Shown here: positions 1-11,570 of the stretch, piece by piece
How positions within the stretch are numbered: the first letter of the stretch is position 1
Layout of the letters: each line of letters begins with the position of its first letter
Source of the DNA: Cannabis sativa
Lineage: Eukaryota > Streptophyta > Magnoliopsida > Rosales > Cannabaceae
Reading direction: 5' to 3'
Assembly: GCF_029168945.1 (NCBI RefSeq)
Contig: NC_083607.1
Span: 40,967,257 to 41,031,256, forward strand
DNA length: 64,000 bases
Program-made: the position numbers and the translations under genes
The notes under the pieces: model-generated
The model's input: only the letters and a program-made list of their open reading frames with translations
What the model was told of the DNA's origin: nothing
Database searches by the model: none

Positions 1-278
1 TTTGGGACATTCTAAATTCCCGGCCATTCCCGACATTCCCAATGTCTAAAACCCGTCCCCAAAATACTAACATACTAAGTTGTGATTTCTACTGAGCCAA
101 ACGCCGCGTTCCAAAATACCGAACACCGGAAATACGAAATATAAAAACTGCTGAAGACATAATTATGGATATCTGAATTCCATAAATAACAATGATAAAT
201 TATTTAAATAGCTATAAATAATTTCCTGATTAATCAGAAATAACTGCTAATTTCCAAATTAACTAAGCGGGCTTTACA
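1..278 (-). mobile_element. Ty3/gypsy family G LTR end (copy G0)
   Basis: This is the terminal part of a family G LTR, nearly identical to 39841-40117 and 47043-47320. It ends at 278 in the LTR terminus (GGGCTTTACA on the plus strand, so TGTAAAGCCC in element sense). The bases after 278 are not the family's polypurine tract, so this is the outer edge of the right-hand 5' LTR and the element continues leftward out of the window. It lies inside the copia LTR that follows, which makes it the youngest layer of the left stack. The target duplication cannot be checked because the other end is not visible. Confidence 0.88.
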
Positions 279-1953
279 ATGAACCTGCATCTCTTCCTCT
301 GAATCTTTGATGCTGAAACTCCTTTTGCTAATGATCTTTCTTCATGATCTTCCTCACTATGATTGAGGTATTGCTTGCTGTGTGTGGGCACTACTCTAAT
401 CACTAAGGGGTTTCAAAATTATCAAGGAAGAAGAGAGAGAGAGGGTGGCGGCCAAGGTAAAGAGAGAAAGACTCAGGTTTTCTGAATGAGAAGTGTAATT
501 TTCCTGAAGCCTTCACTACCTATTTATAGCATTCCACTAGGGTTAGCTTTGAATTATTTGACATTAAAATAATGAAAATATCAGAGGTAAAACTCCTATA
601 AAAGTGGCCGGCCATGGCTTATTGGATTTGGGCCTCACTTTTTGCAATTTTGCAGTTTTAACATTTTTGTATATGATTTTCTCAAAAACGCCAATTTTCT
701 AATTCAACCATTTAAATGCCAATTCTAACTATTTAATAACTATAAATAATTATTAAATAATATTGTCATTTATCATATTTATTAATTGAACCATACAAAG
801 TATGTCCCTAACAACTCTTTCTTTACAATTTCGCCCTTACTTAGTGAAAATTTCACAAATAGACATAGTCTAATTTGAGAATTATAATTGATTAATCAAA
901 ACCAATTAGATGAGTCTTACAAACAATATTATCTCAACTAGTGCGAGGACCATGGGTCTATATAACCGAGCTTCCAATAAGTAGATCAAGAATTTAGCAC
1001 TAAAATTCACTAACTTATTAATTCTTCGTTGAATCCACGCATAGAACTTAGAATTGCACTCTCAGTATATTGAATGCTCTATATATTCCACCATATAGAC
1101 GCATCATTAGTTATCCATTGTTATAATCCTAATGTGATCAATGATCCTCTATATGAATGATCTACACTGTAAAGGGATTAGATTACCGTAACACCCTACT
1201 ATGTATTTTATCCTTAAAACACTTGACCCTGTATAAATGATATTTCAACTTATGTGAAATGAGTACTCCACCATTTATGTTCGTTTGGTCAAGCTCGAAG
1301 GAGATCATCCTTTGCTTACTATTCGCCAAATAGAAGCTATAGATTCCATGTTTATGTTAGCGCTCCCACTCAATTGCACTACCGTGTTCCCAAAATGTAC
1401 GTATCACCCTGACCTAAAAGTAGGCTTAACTAACAAATCAAAGAACACGAATAGCCTTTCAAGATTGAGCCTAATCATAACAGGATTAGGAACATTTGAT
1501 CTAGGATCAACTTGGCGATATTGACTTGAATAAATTTTACGACAAGTTTTATTAAATCTAAGTCAAAGTTCAATATCGGTCCCTTCCGATGCATACTCCA
1601 TGCATCCAACCTGAGCTTTACTTTAACCAATGTTCTGGAAAGAACATAGCATTTCTCAAAATGCAAGTAAACTCTTGTTCTAGATTATCATATCAGTAAA
1701 ATCCTGTGTCTGATAAATCTAGGAAACTTTATTCACATAGTCATGTTTACTTTCCAATGTCATGACAACACAATAAACAGGATCAAGTATGTGAAAAGGG
1801 TTTAAGATGAATTTATAAATCAAATAGACAAGCAATTGATAAAGTGAACCAAAACATACACAAATGAATGAAAAATACTTCTGTTTCTTTATTGATGTTA
1901 AATAAAATAGATTACATTGAAATGGAGTTTTATTTAGGGCATAAAACCCAACA
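279..1953 (-). mobile_element. Ty1/copia LTR, truncated (copy Cm1)
   Basis: This is a reverse-oriented copy of the 1.9 kb copia LTR seen intact at 30939-32830 and 61256-63149. Its right end is the LTR start (TGTTGGGTTTTATGCCC in element sense, at 1953). Its left end is cut by G0, so the last part of U5 is missing. Beyond 1953 there is no copia polypurine tract but Athila-like gag sequence. This is therefore a 5' LTR or solo LTR inserted into that element. It carries antisense reading frames that recur in every LTR copy, which are treated as non-genic. Confidence 0.88.
520..528 (-). promoter_or_regulatory. copia LTR TATA box
   Basis: TATAAATAG on the minus strand, at the same LTR position as the TATA boxes of the other copia copies. 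It lies about 430-450 nt before the LTR 3' end, which fits a U3 promoter. Confidence 0.6.
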
Positions 1954-3010
1954 ATAAGCCTGCACAAAAATATCTTTAACTATCCTTAAAGGATAAGCAT
2001 TAGTTTGATCAGTCAATTGAATAAAAACCTGAGTTTTTCTTGATGGACTAAGACTTAAAGAAGCAAAATTAAAATAAGACTTATTATTAATAATTTCTCT
2101 TAAATCTATCATGCAATGATCAAACCTGATTTTACTAATGGTGCATTGTATTGTACTTGGCTTAGGCAACAACTTTCTTTTGAGAACAGCAACATTCTCC
2201 CCCACACTTACTTTCTCACCACCATTCAACTTTATCTCAATTGGACACAACTCCTTAAGAATGTTAGCACAATGAGTCTCTTCTTTGATTTCCTCAAGAC
2301 ATGGAATTTTTACCTCAATATTAGGAAGAGTCTCAAGGATCTCCTTAATGGGCTCCTCTTTCTTTGATTTTTTCAATCTACTTTGAAAAGGTGGAGGAGG
2401 GACATAAGTTTGGTACAATTGGTTTGTATGACTTTTTCAGTGATGGTGGACCAACTAAAGTAGGAGATTCAACCTTTGGTGGAGATGACTCTTCAAGGGA
2501 TGAATTTTTGAGTTCATGACCTGGAATCAAATCATTAACGTCTTGGTGTGGTGATTCAAGTTGTGTACCACTTTGGACAGTGATGCCACTGACATTCTCT
2601 ATTGGATCACTCTTTACTTGTGAAGCCATAATGTTTAAACATTGAATTTCATAGTCACTTGTAGATGTTTCCCTTGACTCCGCAGGATTCTCTAACTTTT
2701 GTAGAGATTGTTGAAAAATCTGCATATTTTTCTGAAAGTTTTGCTAACACTGTATCCTATTTTGTTTCATCTCCAAAGTAGCAGCCTTCAAAGAGTTGCT
2801 CATATCAATAAGAGCATGTTCTAGATCTGGTGATAGTACATGAGGATAGTAAGAAGTTGGTTGAACATATTCATTAATTCCATTGTAGGAAGTGCTAGAA
2901 TAATCTTCCCATTGTTGATTGTATGTGTAAGTCTCAAAGTAGGGATTATATTGATACTCTTGTGGCGAGGTATAATAAGGATCATAGTATTGTTGATTGT
3001 ACATCTCCAT
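1954..3010 (-). pseudogene. Athila-like gag C-terminus / aspartic protease remnant
   Basis: Three consecutive minus-strand frames (3010-2744, 2725-2378, 2418-1954) form one decayed gag-pro region. The first is Tyr/Gln/Pro-rich (MEMYNQQYYDPYY), like the linker after the capsid domain in Athila gag. A stop codon separates it from a Ser/Glu-rich stretch. The last begins VPPPPFQSRLKKSKKEE, runs through KISVGENV-like sequence (here EKVSVGENV) and reaches the protease, where the expected D-L-G-A-S active site reads DLREI. The gag N-terminal and capsid half expected before this region is missing: only about 200 nt separate the primer site from this C-terminal part. The copia LTR Cm1 cuts the frame just after 'DIFVQA'. 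It is non-functional. Confidence 0.7.
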
Positions 3011-3210
3011 GTTTCTAAAGGAACATCAGAAAATTAAAACCACAACTAGAAGCACAAATTAGTAAAAAAAAAAAAATTAAAAAAATAGAAAAAAAAAATT
3101 CTAATAAATTTTTCTTTAAATATCTATCTTTTATTTTGATTTTTTTAAAAGAAAATCTAATAATTTATTCTTAAAAAATTAAATAGGAATAATAAAATAA
3201 AACAATAGTA

Positions 3211-3226
3211 CCCGCCAACGGCGCCA
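3211..3226 (-). other. Primer binding site, tRNA-Asp-like
   Basis: The minus strand reads TGGCGCCGTTGGCGGG, close to the complement of the plant tRNA-Asp 3' end (TGGCGCCGTTGCCGGG; two differences, from memory). It starts 6 nt inside the 5' LTR end at 3233, the normal place for minus-strand DNA priming. Confidence 0.75.
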
Positions 3227-3232
3227 AAAATT

Positions 3233-4681
3233 TGATGCGTATCGTAAGCCACAAGAAATTTACTATTTTTTTTATTCCAATACTTTCAATTATTTTAGTA
3301 TAATCGTAAGTAAGGGTCGATCCCTCGAGGACTATGTTTATTCAATTATTCACAAATTAGTAACAAGAATTAGGAAAAAGGAGAGTTTTGATGATTAGAA
3401 TAGCAATAAGAAAAATTAAAAAGAAAACAAGTTTAAATAAAGAATACGATATGAGAAACTAGTTAAAGGTTATTCACCACCCTCAACAATCATTCCTAAT
3501 TCATATTAAAGAATGTAATTTTTAGTTTCCAATCAAACTATTAATCCTGCAGATAACGCTGAAGCAGTCAATTATCCTAACCTCCCTATTGTATGTAATC
3601 AAGGCAAAGCGCTCAATAATTAACTCTTTTACCTAAAGCAGTAAATCCATGAAGCATGCAATTTATTTAACTTAGATAAAGCATTGAGATTTATGGAGAT
3701 AGACTAATCTAGGCAACAAATCAATGAAGCATATAATTCATTTAACCTAGGTTGTATTCTTCATTACAAATTGTAATTTGTCACAAACACTTAGAATCCT
3801 AGACTATTAGGTGAATAGTAATCCTAGGATGACGGTAGATTAAAGTAAAACCTAATTTAGCGGCCGTCTAAACAAGATTAAAACAATAATCATAACATTG
3901 AACATAGAAAAATAGAAGCAATTTGATATATAATGGAAACTAAAAATTAACATTCAATAATGAAATTAAGAATTCATGTTTCGGGTTTTGAAATAACCCT
4001 TAACTAAAAGAAAACTACTCAGAACTAGACATTAATCAAAATTATAATATTTAATTTGTAGTTTACGGATTCCCCTCCATTTGTAGTCTAAGATGTCTTA
4101 TTTATAGTAATGGGAAAGTTAGTTGAATCCTATTAGAATTAGGATTCTATTTATAGTGGATAGATAAATCCTCTTAGAAATAGGATTCTATTTAAAATAG
4201 TATAGGAAATATCTCACTAAAAGATAAAGATAACTAATCTTTTAAACAAAAGATAAAAAATCGCAACTCTTCTTGAAAATTTATCTTTTTTTTTCGCTAT
4301 CTTTTTTCAGAAATTTTCTACTGCGACGGCTGATAGTATTTTAGCCATAACTCTCTTGATATTACTTGGAATTGGACGATTCAAGATGTTCTAGAAAGCT
4401 AAGAACAAGATCTAAAACTTTCATTTTGAGCTCCAAGTCCAATTCTGCTTTTATGTTCGTCTGAATTTTCCATTAAGTTCCGCCTCGTACAATCGAGCTC
4501 GCCGACTTCCATTATTTTCCACCAAAATATGCTAAAATCTCTCCAAAAGACTCTAAATGCATGAATAGTCATTAAAATAGCCTAACAAATAAAAATCACA
4601 CTAATCAATAATTTAAAGAATCAATTTAAGAATATTAATACATAAATTGATCATATTTATAAGATAAATATGGACTCATCA
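3233..4681 (-). repeat. LTR of Athila-like element
   Basis: The ends are TGATGAGTCC... and ...ACGCATCA in element sense, so the LTR starts with TG and ends with CA. The 1449 bp are AT-rich, with no long reading frame. The assignment as 5' LTR follows from the adjacent primer site. No second LTR is present in the window for comparison. Confidence 0.75.
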
Positions 4682-5309
4682 AAATCCAAACCTACAACTT
4701 TAGGTTTTGTTATACTCTCTATGAATCACACTAACTCAAGAAATAGGGAAACACCCAACTACGACACTGAAATGGACGAGAATTGAGAAAACTTATTTTT
4801 TGGGGAACCCTGCCAAAACTGGTTTACCAGTTTTACAGGTACTGGTAAAACCGGTAAACCGATTTTTATACCAGTCTCCCCCAAAACTCACCAATTTGTT
4901 CAAAACTTGTCCAATTGACACCAAACTCTCTAGAGTACCTAAACAATGTATATACAACGTATTCCAACCAGAAAATCACAAAAAAATCCTATGAAACTCA
5001 GCTAGCCATTAAAGACCAAAGCTTTGAGTTCAAAAGTCAAATTTGCATAAATCCAACCCCATACACTAAAGCCAGCTGCAAGAAGCTTAAACAAACTCAA
5101 ATGAACCTTAAAATTCGAACCCTAAACATTTCTAATCCTAACAGCCATCAATTCAGAAAATCACATACTCAAACTAAAGAAAAAGATTCTACATATTCAT
5201 GGGTTCTAGGGTTTACCTCCACTTCAAGAACACTTAATCCTTAGCTTAAGTATAGAAAATTTAGAAGAAAAAGCTGGCCTTTCCTCTGGTTTTGTCTCAG
5301 CTGAGAGAT

Positions 5310-5359
<50 letters not shown>

Positions 5360-5904
5360 CTTTCAAGGAAATTGTCTTTTTCTTTTCTAATTTAGTTTTT
5401 CTTGATTTTTCCCAAAGTGGAAAGAGTTAATTCAACTTAATCTTTGCTGAATTAACTTGATAGATGTCACCATACAAGGCAGCCACCTAACCCCAAACCT
5501 TAGACAATTACCAAAATGCCCATTAACTTAAAATTAAGGTATTTTCAAAAACTAGGGGTAAAATGGTCAAATTCCATAACCCCGATCAACCTCGGTAGTT
5601 TAATTTTCTCCAATATATATCCCACTAAGAAATAAGATTCTAAACTTACCCATGTGATCAAACTAGCCATCTATCTCATTTTCCGTTGTCGCCAAGCAAA
5701 AATTACAAAAATAGCATATTTCACATATAATTCATAAAATACCCCTACAGTTTAATAAAATCTCCGGAATTGAGAAATTATAACTCTAATGCCCATTTCT
5801 AAAAATGGGACCCACAGATAATTAAATTCATAAATAATTATAAAAATATGAAAAATTAGTGTTAATTGCCTTTACTAATCCAAATTACTAAAGCGGTCAT
5901 TACA
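4682..5904 (-). repeat. 3' LTR of Gb (partial)
   Basis: This closely matches 19046-20307. It ends at 5904 with ...GGTCATTACA (TGTAATGACC in element sense) followed by a purine-rich tract on the minus strand (about 5905-5925), marking a 3' LTR. The first part (in plus-strand reading) lies beyond the Athila-like insertion and outside the window. Short ORFs in it are by chance. Confidence 0.85.
5302..5359. repeat. (GA)n microsatellite in Gb LTR
   Basis: An interrupted GA run at the same LTR position as the longer GA run at 19692-19762. In element sense it is a CT tract downstream of a TATATAT-like sequence, typical of the region after a plant transcription start. Confidence 0.9.
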
Positions 5905-6329
5905 ATTATCGGGGCCCATTAAAAGAATTTCGTCCTCAAAATCTAACTTGATTAGCTCTGGATATTGAGTCCTCATGTCAGATTCTAACTCCCAGGTGGC
6001 TTCTTCCACCTTACTGTTCCTCCAGAGCACTTTAACCAAAGCAATGGTCTTCTTCCGAAGAACCTTTTCTTTTCTATCAAGAATCTGAACATGTTGCTCT
6101 TCATATGATAAGTCTGATTGCAGTTCAAGGGCTTCATAACTCAAGATATGAGTTGGGTCTGAAACATATTTCCTCAAAATAGAAATATGGAATACATCAT
6201 GAACAGCCGACAGTGCTGGTGGTAAGGCTAGCCGATATGCTACCTGCCCAACCTGCTAAAGTATTTGGAATGGCCCACTGAACCTAAGGCTCAACTTACC
6301 CTTTTTTTCGAAGCGCCTAATACCCTTCA
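5875..6329 (-). pseudogene. Gb pol C-terminus: integrase end and chromodomain
   Basis: The minus-strand reading gives the tail of a chromovirus integrase. It has the motif YVSDPTHILSYE, followed by VQILDRKEKVLRKK and the chromodomain core [18 protein letters not shown] ending near QYPEL. It is clearly homologous to residues ~1320-1390 of the G2 polyprotein at 40119. The frame changes near 6180, the stop is displaced into the adjacent LTR, and the rest of integrase is absent because C0 inserted at 6330 and a later deletion removed the middle of pol. The chromodomain of this class is thought to guide integration to heterochromatin. This copy is dead. Confidence 0.85.
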
Positions 6330-8230
6330 TGTTGGGTTTTGTGCCCTAAATAAAACCCATTACGATCTGATTAGTTATCAATTTGAGAGATTTGAAGTGA
6401 TTTATGTTAACATGTATATTTCATGTTTATGGTTTAATATATATATATTTAATATATACACAAAATTAGTTAAGTCCAGAAGATATATTTATTCACAATT
6501 ACAGTATTGTCAACACAGTGGAATGTGATTGTGATTATATGATTCAAAAGACCAAGTCCCTGTTTCATCAGTGTTATGGATTTACACTGATGTGATAATC
6601 ACCGATGAAGTATACTTACACTTGGAGTAAGTGTTATGTTCTTTCCAGGACATTGGTAAAGTATACTGGTTTCGAATGTATGGAGTATACATTGGACTGG
6701 GTCGATATTGAACTTAGCCAAGATATTATAAACTTACCATTGTATCTTTCCAAGTCAATATCACTAGTTGATCTTACATGAAAAGAATCTAAATCCTGAT
6801 ATGCTTAGGCTCAATCTCAGGAGTGCTATTCATGTTCTTTGATTTATTAGTTAAGCCTACTTTTGGGTCAGGGTGATACGTATATTTTGGGAACATGATA
6901 GTATGACTGAGAGGGAGCGCTAAACATAAATATGGAATCTATAGCTTCTACGAGTATATAGAAGTCATGTGATGATTCCCTTCAAGCTTAGCTAAATAGA
7001 AGTAAATGGATGAGCTCTTGTTTCAGTGACTATATCTTAGATCACTAAAACATCATTTATAGGTAGCTAAGTGTTTTAAGGGGCCAAATACATTGAGGGG
7101 TGAAAACAGTAAATTTTATCCCTTCTCGATGTAAATCATCTATATAGAGGATCTTTGATCACATTAAGATTATAACGATGGTTAAATGAGATAGCGTATC
7201 TATATCGTGGAACATATAGAACGCTCTATATAAGTCTGAGAGTGCAATTCCAAGTTCTAAGAGTGGATTGAACAAGGAATTAATAAGTTAGGGAATTTAC
7301 TTGGTAAATTCGGTTGGGCTTATTGGAAGCTCAGTAATATAGATCCATGGTCCCCATTCTAGTTGAGACCATACTGCTTGTAAGACTCAATAATTGATTT
7401 ATGATTAATCAATTATAATTCTAAAGTTAGACTATGTCTAATTTGTGAATTTTCACTAAGCAGAGGTGAAATTGTAAAGAAAAGAGATTCTAGGTTTATT
7501 TATTAATTAAGAGACTTTATATGTCTAATTAATAATTATGTTAAATGAAAATATTATTTAATAATCTATTTTAGTTATTAAATAATTAGTTTTGGCATTT
7601 AAATGGTTAGAATTGGAAAATTGGCATTTTTGAGAAAATAGAAATAAAAATTATAAAAACTGCAAAATCCAAGTGAGGCCCATTAACACCATAGGCCGGC
7701 CACTTGTGCAAGCATTTTCCAATTATTATTTTCATTATTCTAATGCCAATTAATTACTAACCTAAACCTAGCGGTTGTCTATAAATAGAAAGTGATGGCT
7801 CACACCAAATCAAGCAGTTAAGCAATTATTCAGTAATTCAGGAAACAGTCTCTTTCAGAAAATTGAGCCTTCCCTTTTCTCTCTATAGCCGAATCCTATG
7901 TCTCTTCTCTTCCTCTTCCAATTTCGAAATACCCTAGTGAAAGAGTAGTGCCCACACACAGCAAGTAGTACCTCAATCATAGTTTGGAAGATTGTGAAGG
8001 ATCCAAATCCAAGAGAAGGACATTCAGACTCAGATCTTGATAATACTCTGCAACAGAAATGATACAAGGATTAGAGATCTGAGTGGAAGGAGACATATTA
8101 TTCCGCTGCAACCAATGTAAGGTTCTCTTAACTTTAAATGTGTTTATTATCGTTTTAGAAAGTTCATATTTAGGATGTTAAATAACATACTTGTGAGTAG
8201 ATCTAACATCCTGGTAAAATAATTCCTACA
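6330..8230 (+). repeat. 5' LTR of C0
   Basis: 1901 bp, starting TGTTGGGTTTTGTGCCC and ending ATAATTCCTACA. It is clearly more diverged from the C1/C2/C4 LTRs than those are from one another, and the antisense ORF shared by the other LTRs is broken here. It represents an older or separate subfamily. Confidence 0.88.
7780..7788 (+). promoter_or_regulatory. copia LTR TATA box (C0)
   Basis: TATAAATAG in the conserved LTR position, about 440 nt before the LTR end. Confidence 0.65.
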
Positions 8231-8232
8231 AC

Positions 8233-8249
8233 TGGTATCAGAGCCATGG
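8233..8249 (+). other. Primer binding site, initiator-Met tRNA (C0)
   Basis: TGGTATCAGAGCCATGG starts 2 nt after the LTR end. TGGTATCAGAGC is the standard plant complement to the initiator-Met tRNA 3' end. It is the only copia primer site here without the CC change found in C2 and C4. Confidence 0.9.
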
Positions 8250-8560
8250 TAATTGATTTGCTTGCAAGAAATTTGGACTTAAAACGATTTGTATGTGATT
8301 TGGATGGTATCATGTTATTTTGTGTTTTGTATTGATGATTGATTGATGTTTGTGAAATTCTGGGAAAATAATTGAATTTTCGTTTCTGGAATTATTTTTA
8401 GTGGATATTTGGAAAAAATTAAGCAATTTACTTTTTTACAGAACTCAATTTCGATTTTATTTGAATTAGTTATGAATTTTTGAAAATCGGAAAAAATTAC
8501 TGCTTGCAGCCTCCAGCGCCGAGGAATCTCCGTCTCCCTTCCCCTTGTGCGCGCGCGGGT

Positions 8561-8577
8561 GGTATGCTGTGCATACC
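8561..8577 (+). other. Leader hairpin of C0
   Basis: GGTATGC-TGT-GCATACC is a perfect 7-bp stem with a 3-nt loop, just after a GC-rich block with a GCGCGCGC run, about 310 nt past the primer site. C4 has a different but equally perfect hairpin in the same place (55149-55163). A role in genome dimerisation or packaging is only an inference. Confidence 0.45.
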
Positions 8578-9312
8578 ATCCGTACAACTTGCAATTTTTT
8601 TCGTTTTCTTCGATTTTTCATGCTATTTCATGGAATTAACTTCCAAATTTTTGTGTAGTTTTGTATTTTGATTTTTACTTTTCATATTTCAAATCTAATT
8701 ATCAGAAATAAATTAATTTGAATTTTTGAAATTAATTTTAGATATTAGTGTAATTTGAATTTGAAAATAGGTAAAAATCTATCTTTTTGCTTAATTGTTT
8801 TTTATCTTATTTTTAAATTTTATTATTTAATCTTATTTTTAAATTTAAGGTCAAATATTAATTTTTTTTTTTTTAAAAAAATATTATTCTATTTTAAGTA
8901 ATTTGACCTTATTTAAGTTTAAAATAAGATTACTATAATCATGATATTTTATATAGAAATAAGATATTTTTGCTAACTTTTAAATTTTGTTATTTTTTAT
9001 TTAAATTAAATTATAAAATCAGAAAAGGATAATTATTTATCATTTTTTTATTTTATTGAATATTTAATTTATAAAATAACATGAAATGTAAAAGGTGGTG
9101 AGCAAATTTTCTTTGAAATGATATTTAGGTTACTTGAAACGTAATCTTTCAAAATTGTAGGTTTAATTTTAAATATTATTTTATTTCATTTAAAAATCTG
9201 AAAATATTTTTTATTATTATTTAATTATTTTCGAAATTTAATTAATTATTTAAAATTAAATAAATCCTATATCCAACTATCCAATTCAACTTGTTGCAGG
9301 AGTTTGTGTTTT

Positions 9313-11307
9313 TGTTCCTGATAATCAATACACATTCTGAGGGAACCATCTTTCTTTTTCACGAACAGAACCGGAGCTACCCAGGGCGATACACTGGGTC
9401 GGGTAAACACAATGTCAAGCATCCCATGAAGATGCAACTTAAGCTCCTTGAGTTTTGCCGGAGCCATTCTATATGGAGCTTTAGAAACAGGTTCGGCTCC
9501 AGGTGCCAAATCAATTACAAAATTGATTTCTCGTTGCAGTGACAATCCCGGAAACTCCTCGGGAAACACGTCAAGAAAATCTTTAACAACGCGGACTACT
9601 TCAGGGCCAAATGTTTTAGGTCTGCTGGAGTCAATCGCCATTGCTAAAAATCCTACACATCCATTGTGTAGTAGATCCCTAGCCCTTAGCACAGAGATAA
9701 CTGGGATCCGAGACCCCTGAGCTGATTTAACATAAACAAATGGATCTTCACCTTCTGGCTGAAAAGTCACCATTTTTTCGCTTACAATCTATACTGGCCG
9801 AATACTTCGACAGAAAATCCATCCCAAGTATAATGTCAAATTTCGTTAATTTCAGTTCGATAAGGTCAGCACTCCACTCCCTATCCTCGATCCTAACTAG
9901 CATAGACCTAATGCGCCTATTGGAGATAACTAACTCCCCGTTAGGCATTTGGATTCCAAACCCTCTCTCAAGGATATCACAAGGCCTACCCAAAAGATTA
10001 ATTAACCTCGTGGCCACATATGAACGTGTAGCTCCCGAATCAAATAATACAGTATAAGAGGAGTTGTTGAAAGGAAGCTGACCTGTCACCACGAAAGGAC
10101 TTGTTGCAGCATCAGCTTGGATGATAGCAAACACCCGAGCAGGTACAGGTTTTGCCTCTGACTTCTGCTCTTCTTTCTTTGCCTGAGGGCAATCCTTCTT
10201 GAAATGGCCCACCATGTTGCACAGAATACATGTCTTCCGGTTGCACTCTCCCGGATCATGTTTCTTACAACGTGGGAACTCACGGTAAGAATAACCCTGG
10301 CGCCCACCTCTATCTTGGTTCCCACGGAATTGCTTACTCAGCCCTGAGGCACCAGATTCCATGGTAACTTTCCTCTTCTAATCAGTGGTGGAATCACCAC
10401 CATCCCTACCATAAACAGGAGTAGGAATGGTGGGGGTCCCACCAACACTCGGAGTCACTCAGGGCTCCTGAAGAAATTTCACAGCACCCTCAGCCCGCAG
10501 GGCTTTCTCAACCATTTTTGCATAAGATGTTGCTTTGTTGGTAGTGATCACCAAATCATGCCTAATCTTCACATTCAAACCCGCCAAGTACTTTTCTTTC
10601 TTACTAAAGTCTGTTGGTACAATACCCACGGCGAGCTTGGCCAGACGGTAAAACTTTGTAGTATATTCAATAACCGACATACCCTTGGTTTGCACTAACT
10701 CAGTGAAAAATTTCCGCTTAGCACTGCGGACGACTTCATTATATTATTTGGAGTTGAACAACTCCCAGAATTCTTCCCAGGTCATAACAGTGACATCCCG
10801 AGTGAGGGTCACCAATTCTCACCACACTAGGGCATCTTCATAGAACAAAAAAGTGGCGCAGGTCACCCGATCATTACCAACCACACCAATAAAATTCAGT
10901 ATTCGTTCAATCACTGTGAGCCACTGCTCAGCCTTCATCACATCTGGACCTCCCAGAATCACTAGAGGTGCTTCCTTGTGAAACCTTTCGTATAACAGCT
11001 CCATACGGTTACCGGCAACAGGTTATTTTGTTGGCACCGCTGGAGCTACAACGGCTTGAGCTTGATGCGGAGGCACGGTAGGAGGACCCTGCTGCATTAA
11101 CCTCAGAATTTCTTCTTCTTGTTGGTAGATTCGATCTTGCATTTCCGCAAACCTCTGCTCCCAATCCGGAGGAGCTTGTGGAGGACTTACAGGACGACCA
11201 CCCTGGACTCTACCACGGCCACGGGGATTCTGGGGAATTTAATTTCCCTGACCGCCTCTGGTCTCAACCATATTACCGTGACTTTTTGTATTCCACTGGG
11301 CGTCCAT
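9313..11307 (-). pseudogene. Gb gag-protease-RT start, decayed
   Basis: This reads from an ATG at 11307 (MDAQW, compare MDARR in family G) on the minus strand. In order I see an Arg/Gly-rich N-terminus, the capsid region (motifs [23 protein letters not shown]), a zinc knuckle (CILCNMVGHFKKDC), an aspartic protease with intact [11 protein letters not shown], and the start of RT ([17 protein letters not shown], then MCIDYQEQ). At about 9312 it fuses to the C0 leader. In-frame stops lie in the N-terminal region, after EDALVW, in the following segment, and before and after the zinc-knuckle linker. It cannot make a polyprotein. Confidence 0.88.
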
Positions 11308-11554
11308 TTTATAGGACTTAGCCTACGAACCAATCAGCCAGGATGGTTAGACAGTGATCATAAAACTTAATACCGCTCTTATGGACTTAAAGGAAACATA
11401 CTTAAAACAAATAATTATAATCTAATATGCTTCCTATCATACTTTAATAATCACATATAATACTAACTAGGTACAGGCTTACTGAACCGTGAACTGAGGT
11501 TTCTCTGATAAAGATTGTACATGTCTTGGCAAGCTTCGTTAAACAAAGCTTGCG

Positions 11555-11566
11555 ACTCTGATACCA
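11555..11566 (-). other. Primer binding site of Gb
   Basis: The minus strand reads TGGTATCAGAGT, one change from the initiator-Met complement TGGTATCAGAGC, 4 nt inside the LTR end at 11571. Confidence 0.8.
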
Positions 11567-11570
11567 AAAT

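Larger units (their letters stand above)
1954..4681 (-). mobile_element. Athila-like Ty3/gypsy element, 5' part (Ath)
   Basis: In element sense (minus strand) the order is a 5' LTR of 1449 bp (4681 to 3233), a primer site resembling the complement of tRNA-Asp, then gag-linker and protease-like coding remnants, cut at 1953 by a copia LTR. The Athila-like call rests on the primer site and on the conserved proline-rich, 'SVGENV'-containing region before the protease. The flank at 4682-4686 (AAATC) matches uninterrupted Gb LTR sequence near 19050, so Ath inserted into the left Gb LTR. Its other end is outside the window. Confidence 0.75.
6330..9312 (+). mobile_element. Ty1/copia element C0, 5' part
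   Basis: It consists of a 5' LTR (6330-8230), a canonical initiator-Met primer site and about 1.06 kb of AT-rich leader. The leader matches other copies up to the GCAGGAGT.TGTGTTTT segment (compare 25600-25617) and then joins Gb RT sequence at about 9312. No pol and no 3' LTR remain. It entered Gb pol. The left flank is CTTCA (6325-6329) and the right end is lost in a deletion. Confidence 0.82.

Noticed and set aside
4800..5244. Two overlapping ORFs (64 and 109 codons) at 4800-5244
   Set aside because: They lie in the Gb LTR in antisense and are not open in the other LTR (19141-19620).
8233..8249. Primer site motifs as tRNA gene ends
   Set aside because: Only the 12-17 nt complementary to the tRNA 3' end is present, always next to an LTR end. 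No tRNA body is found.
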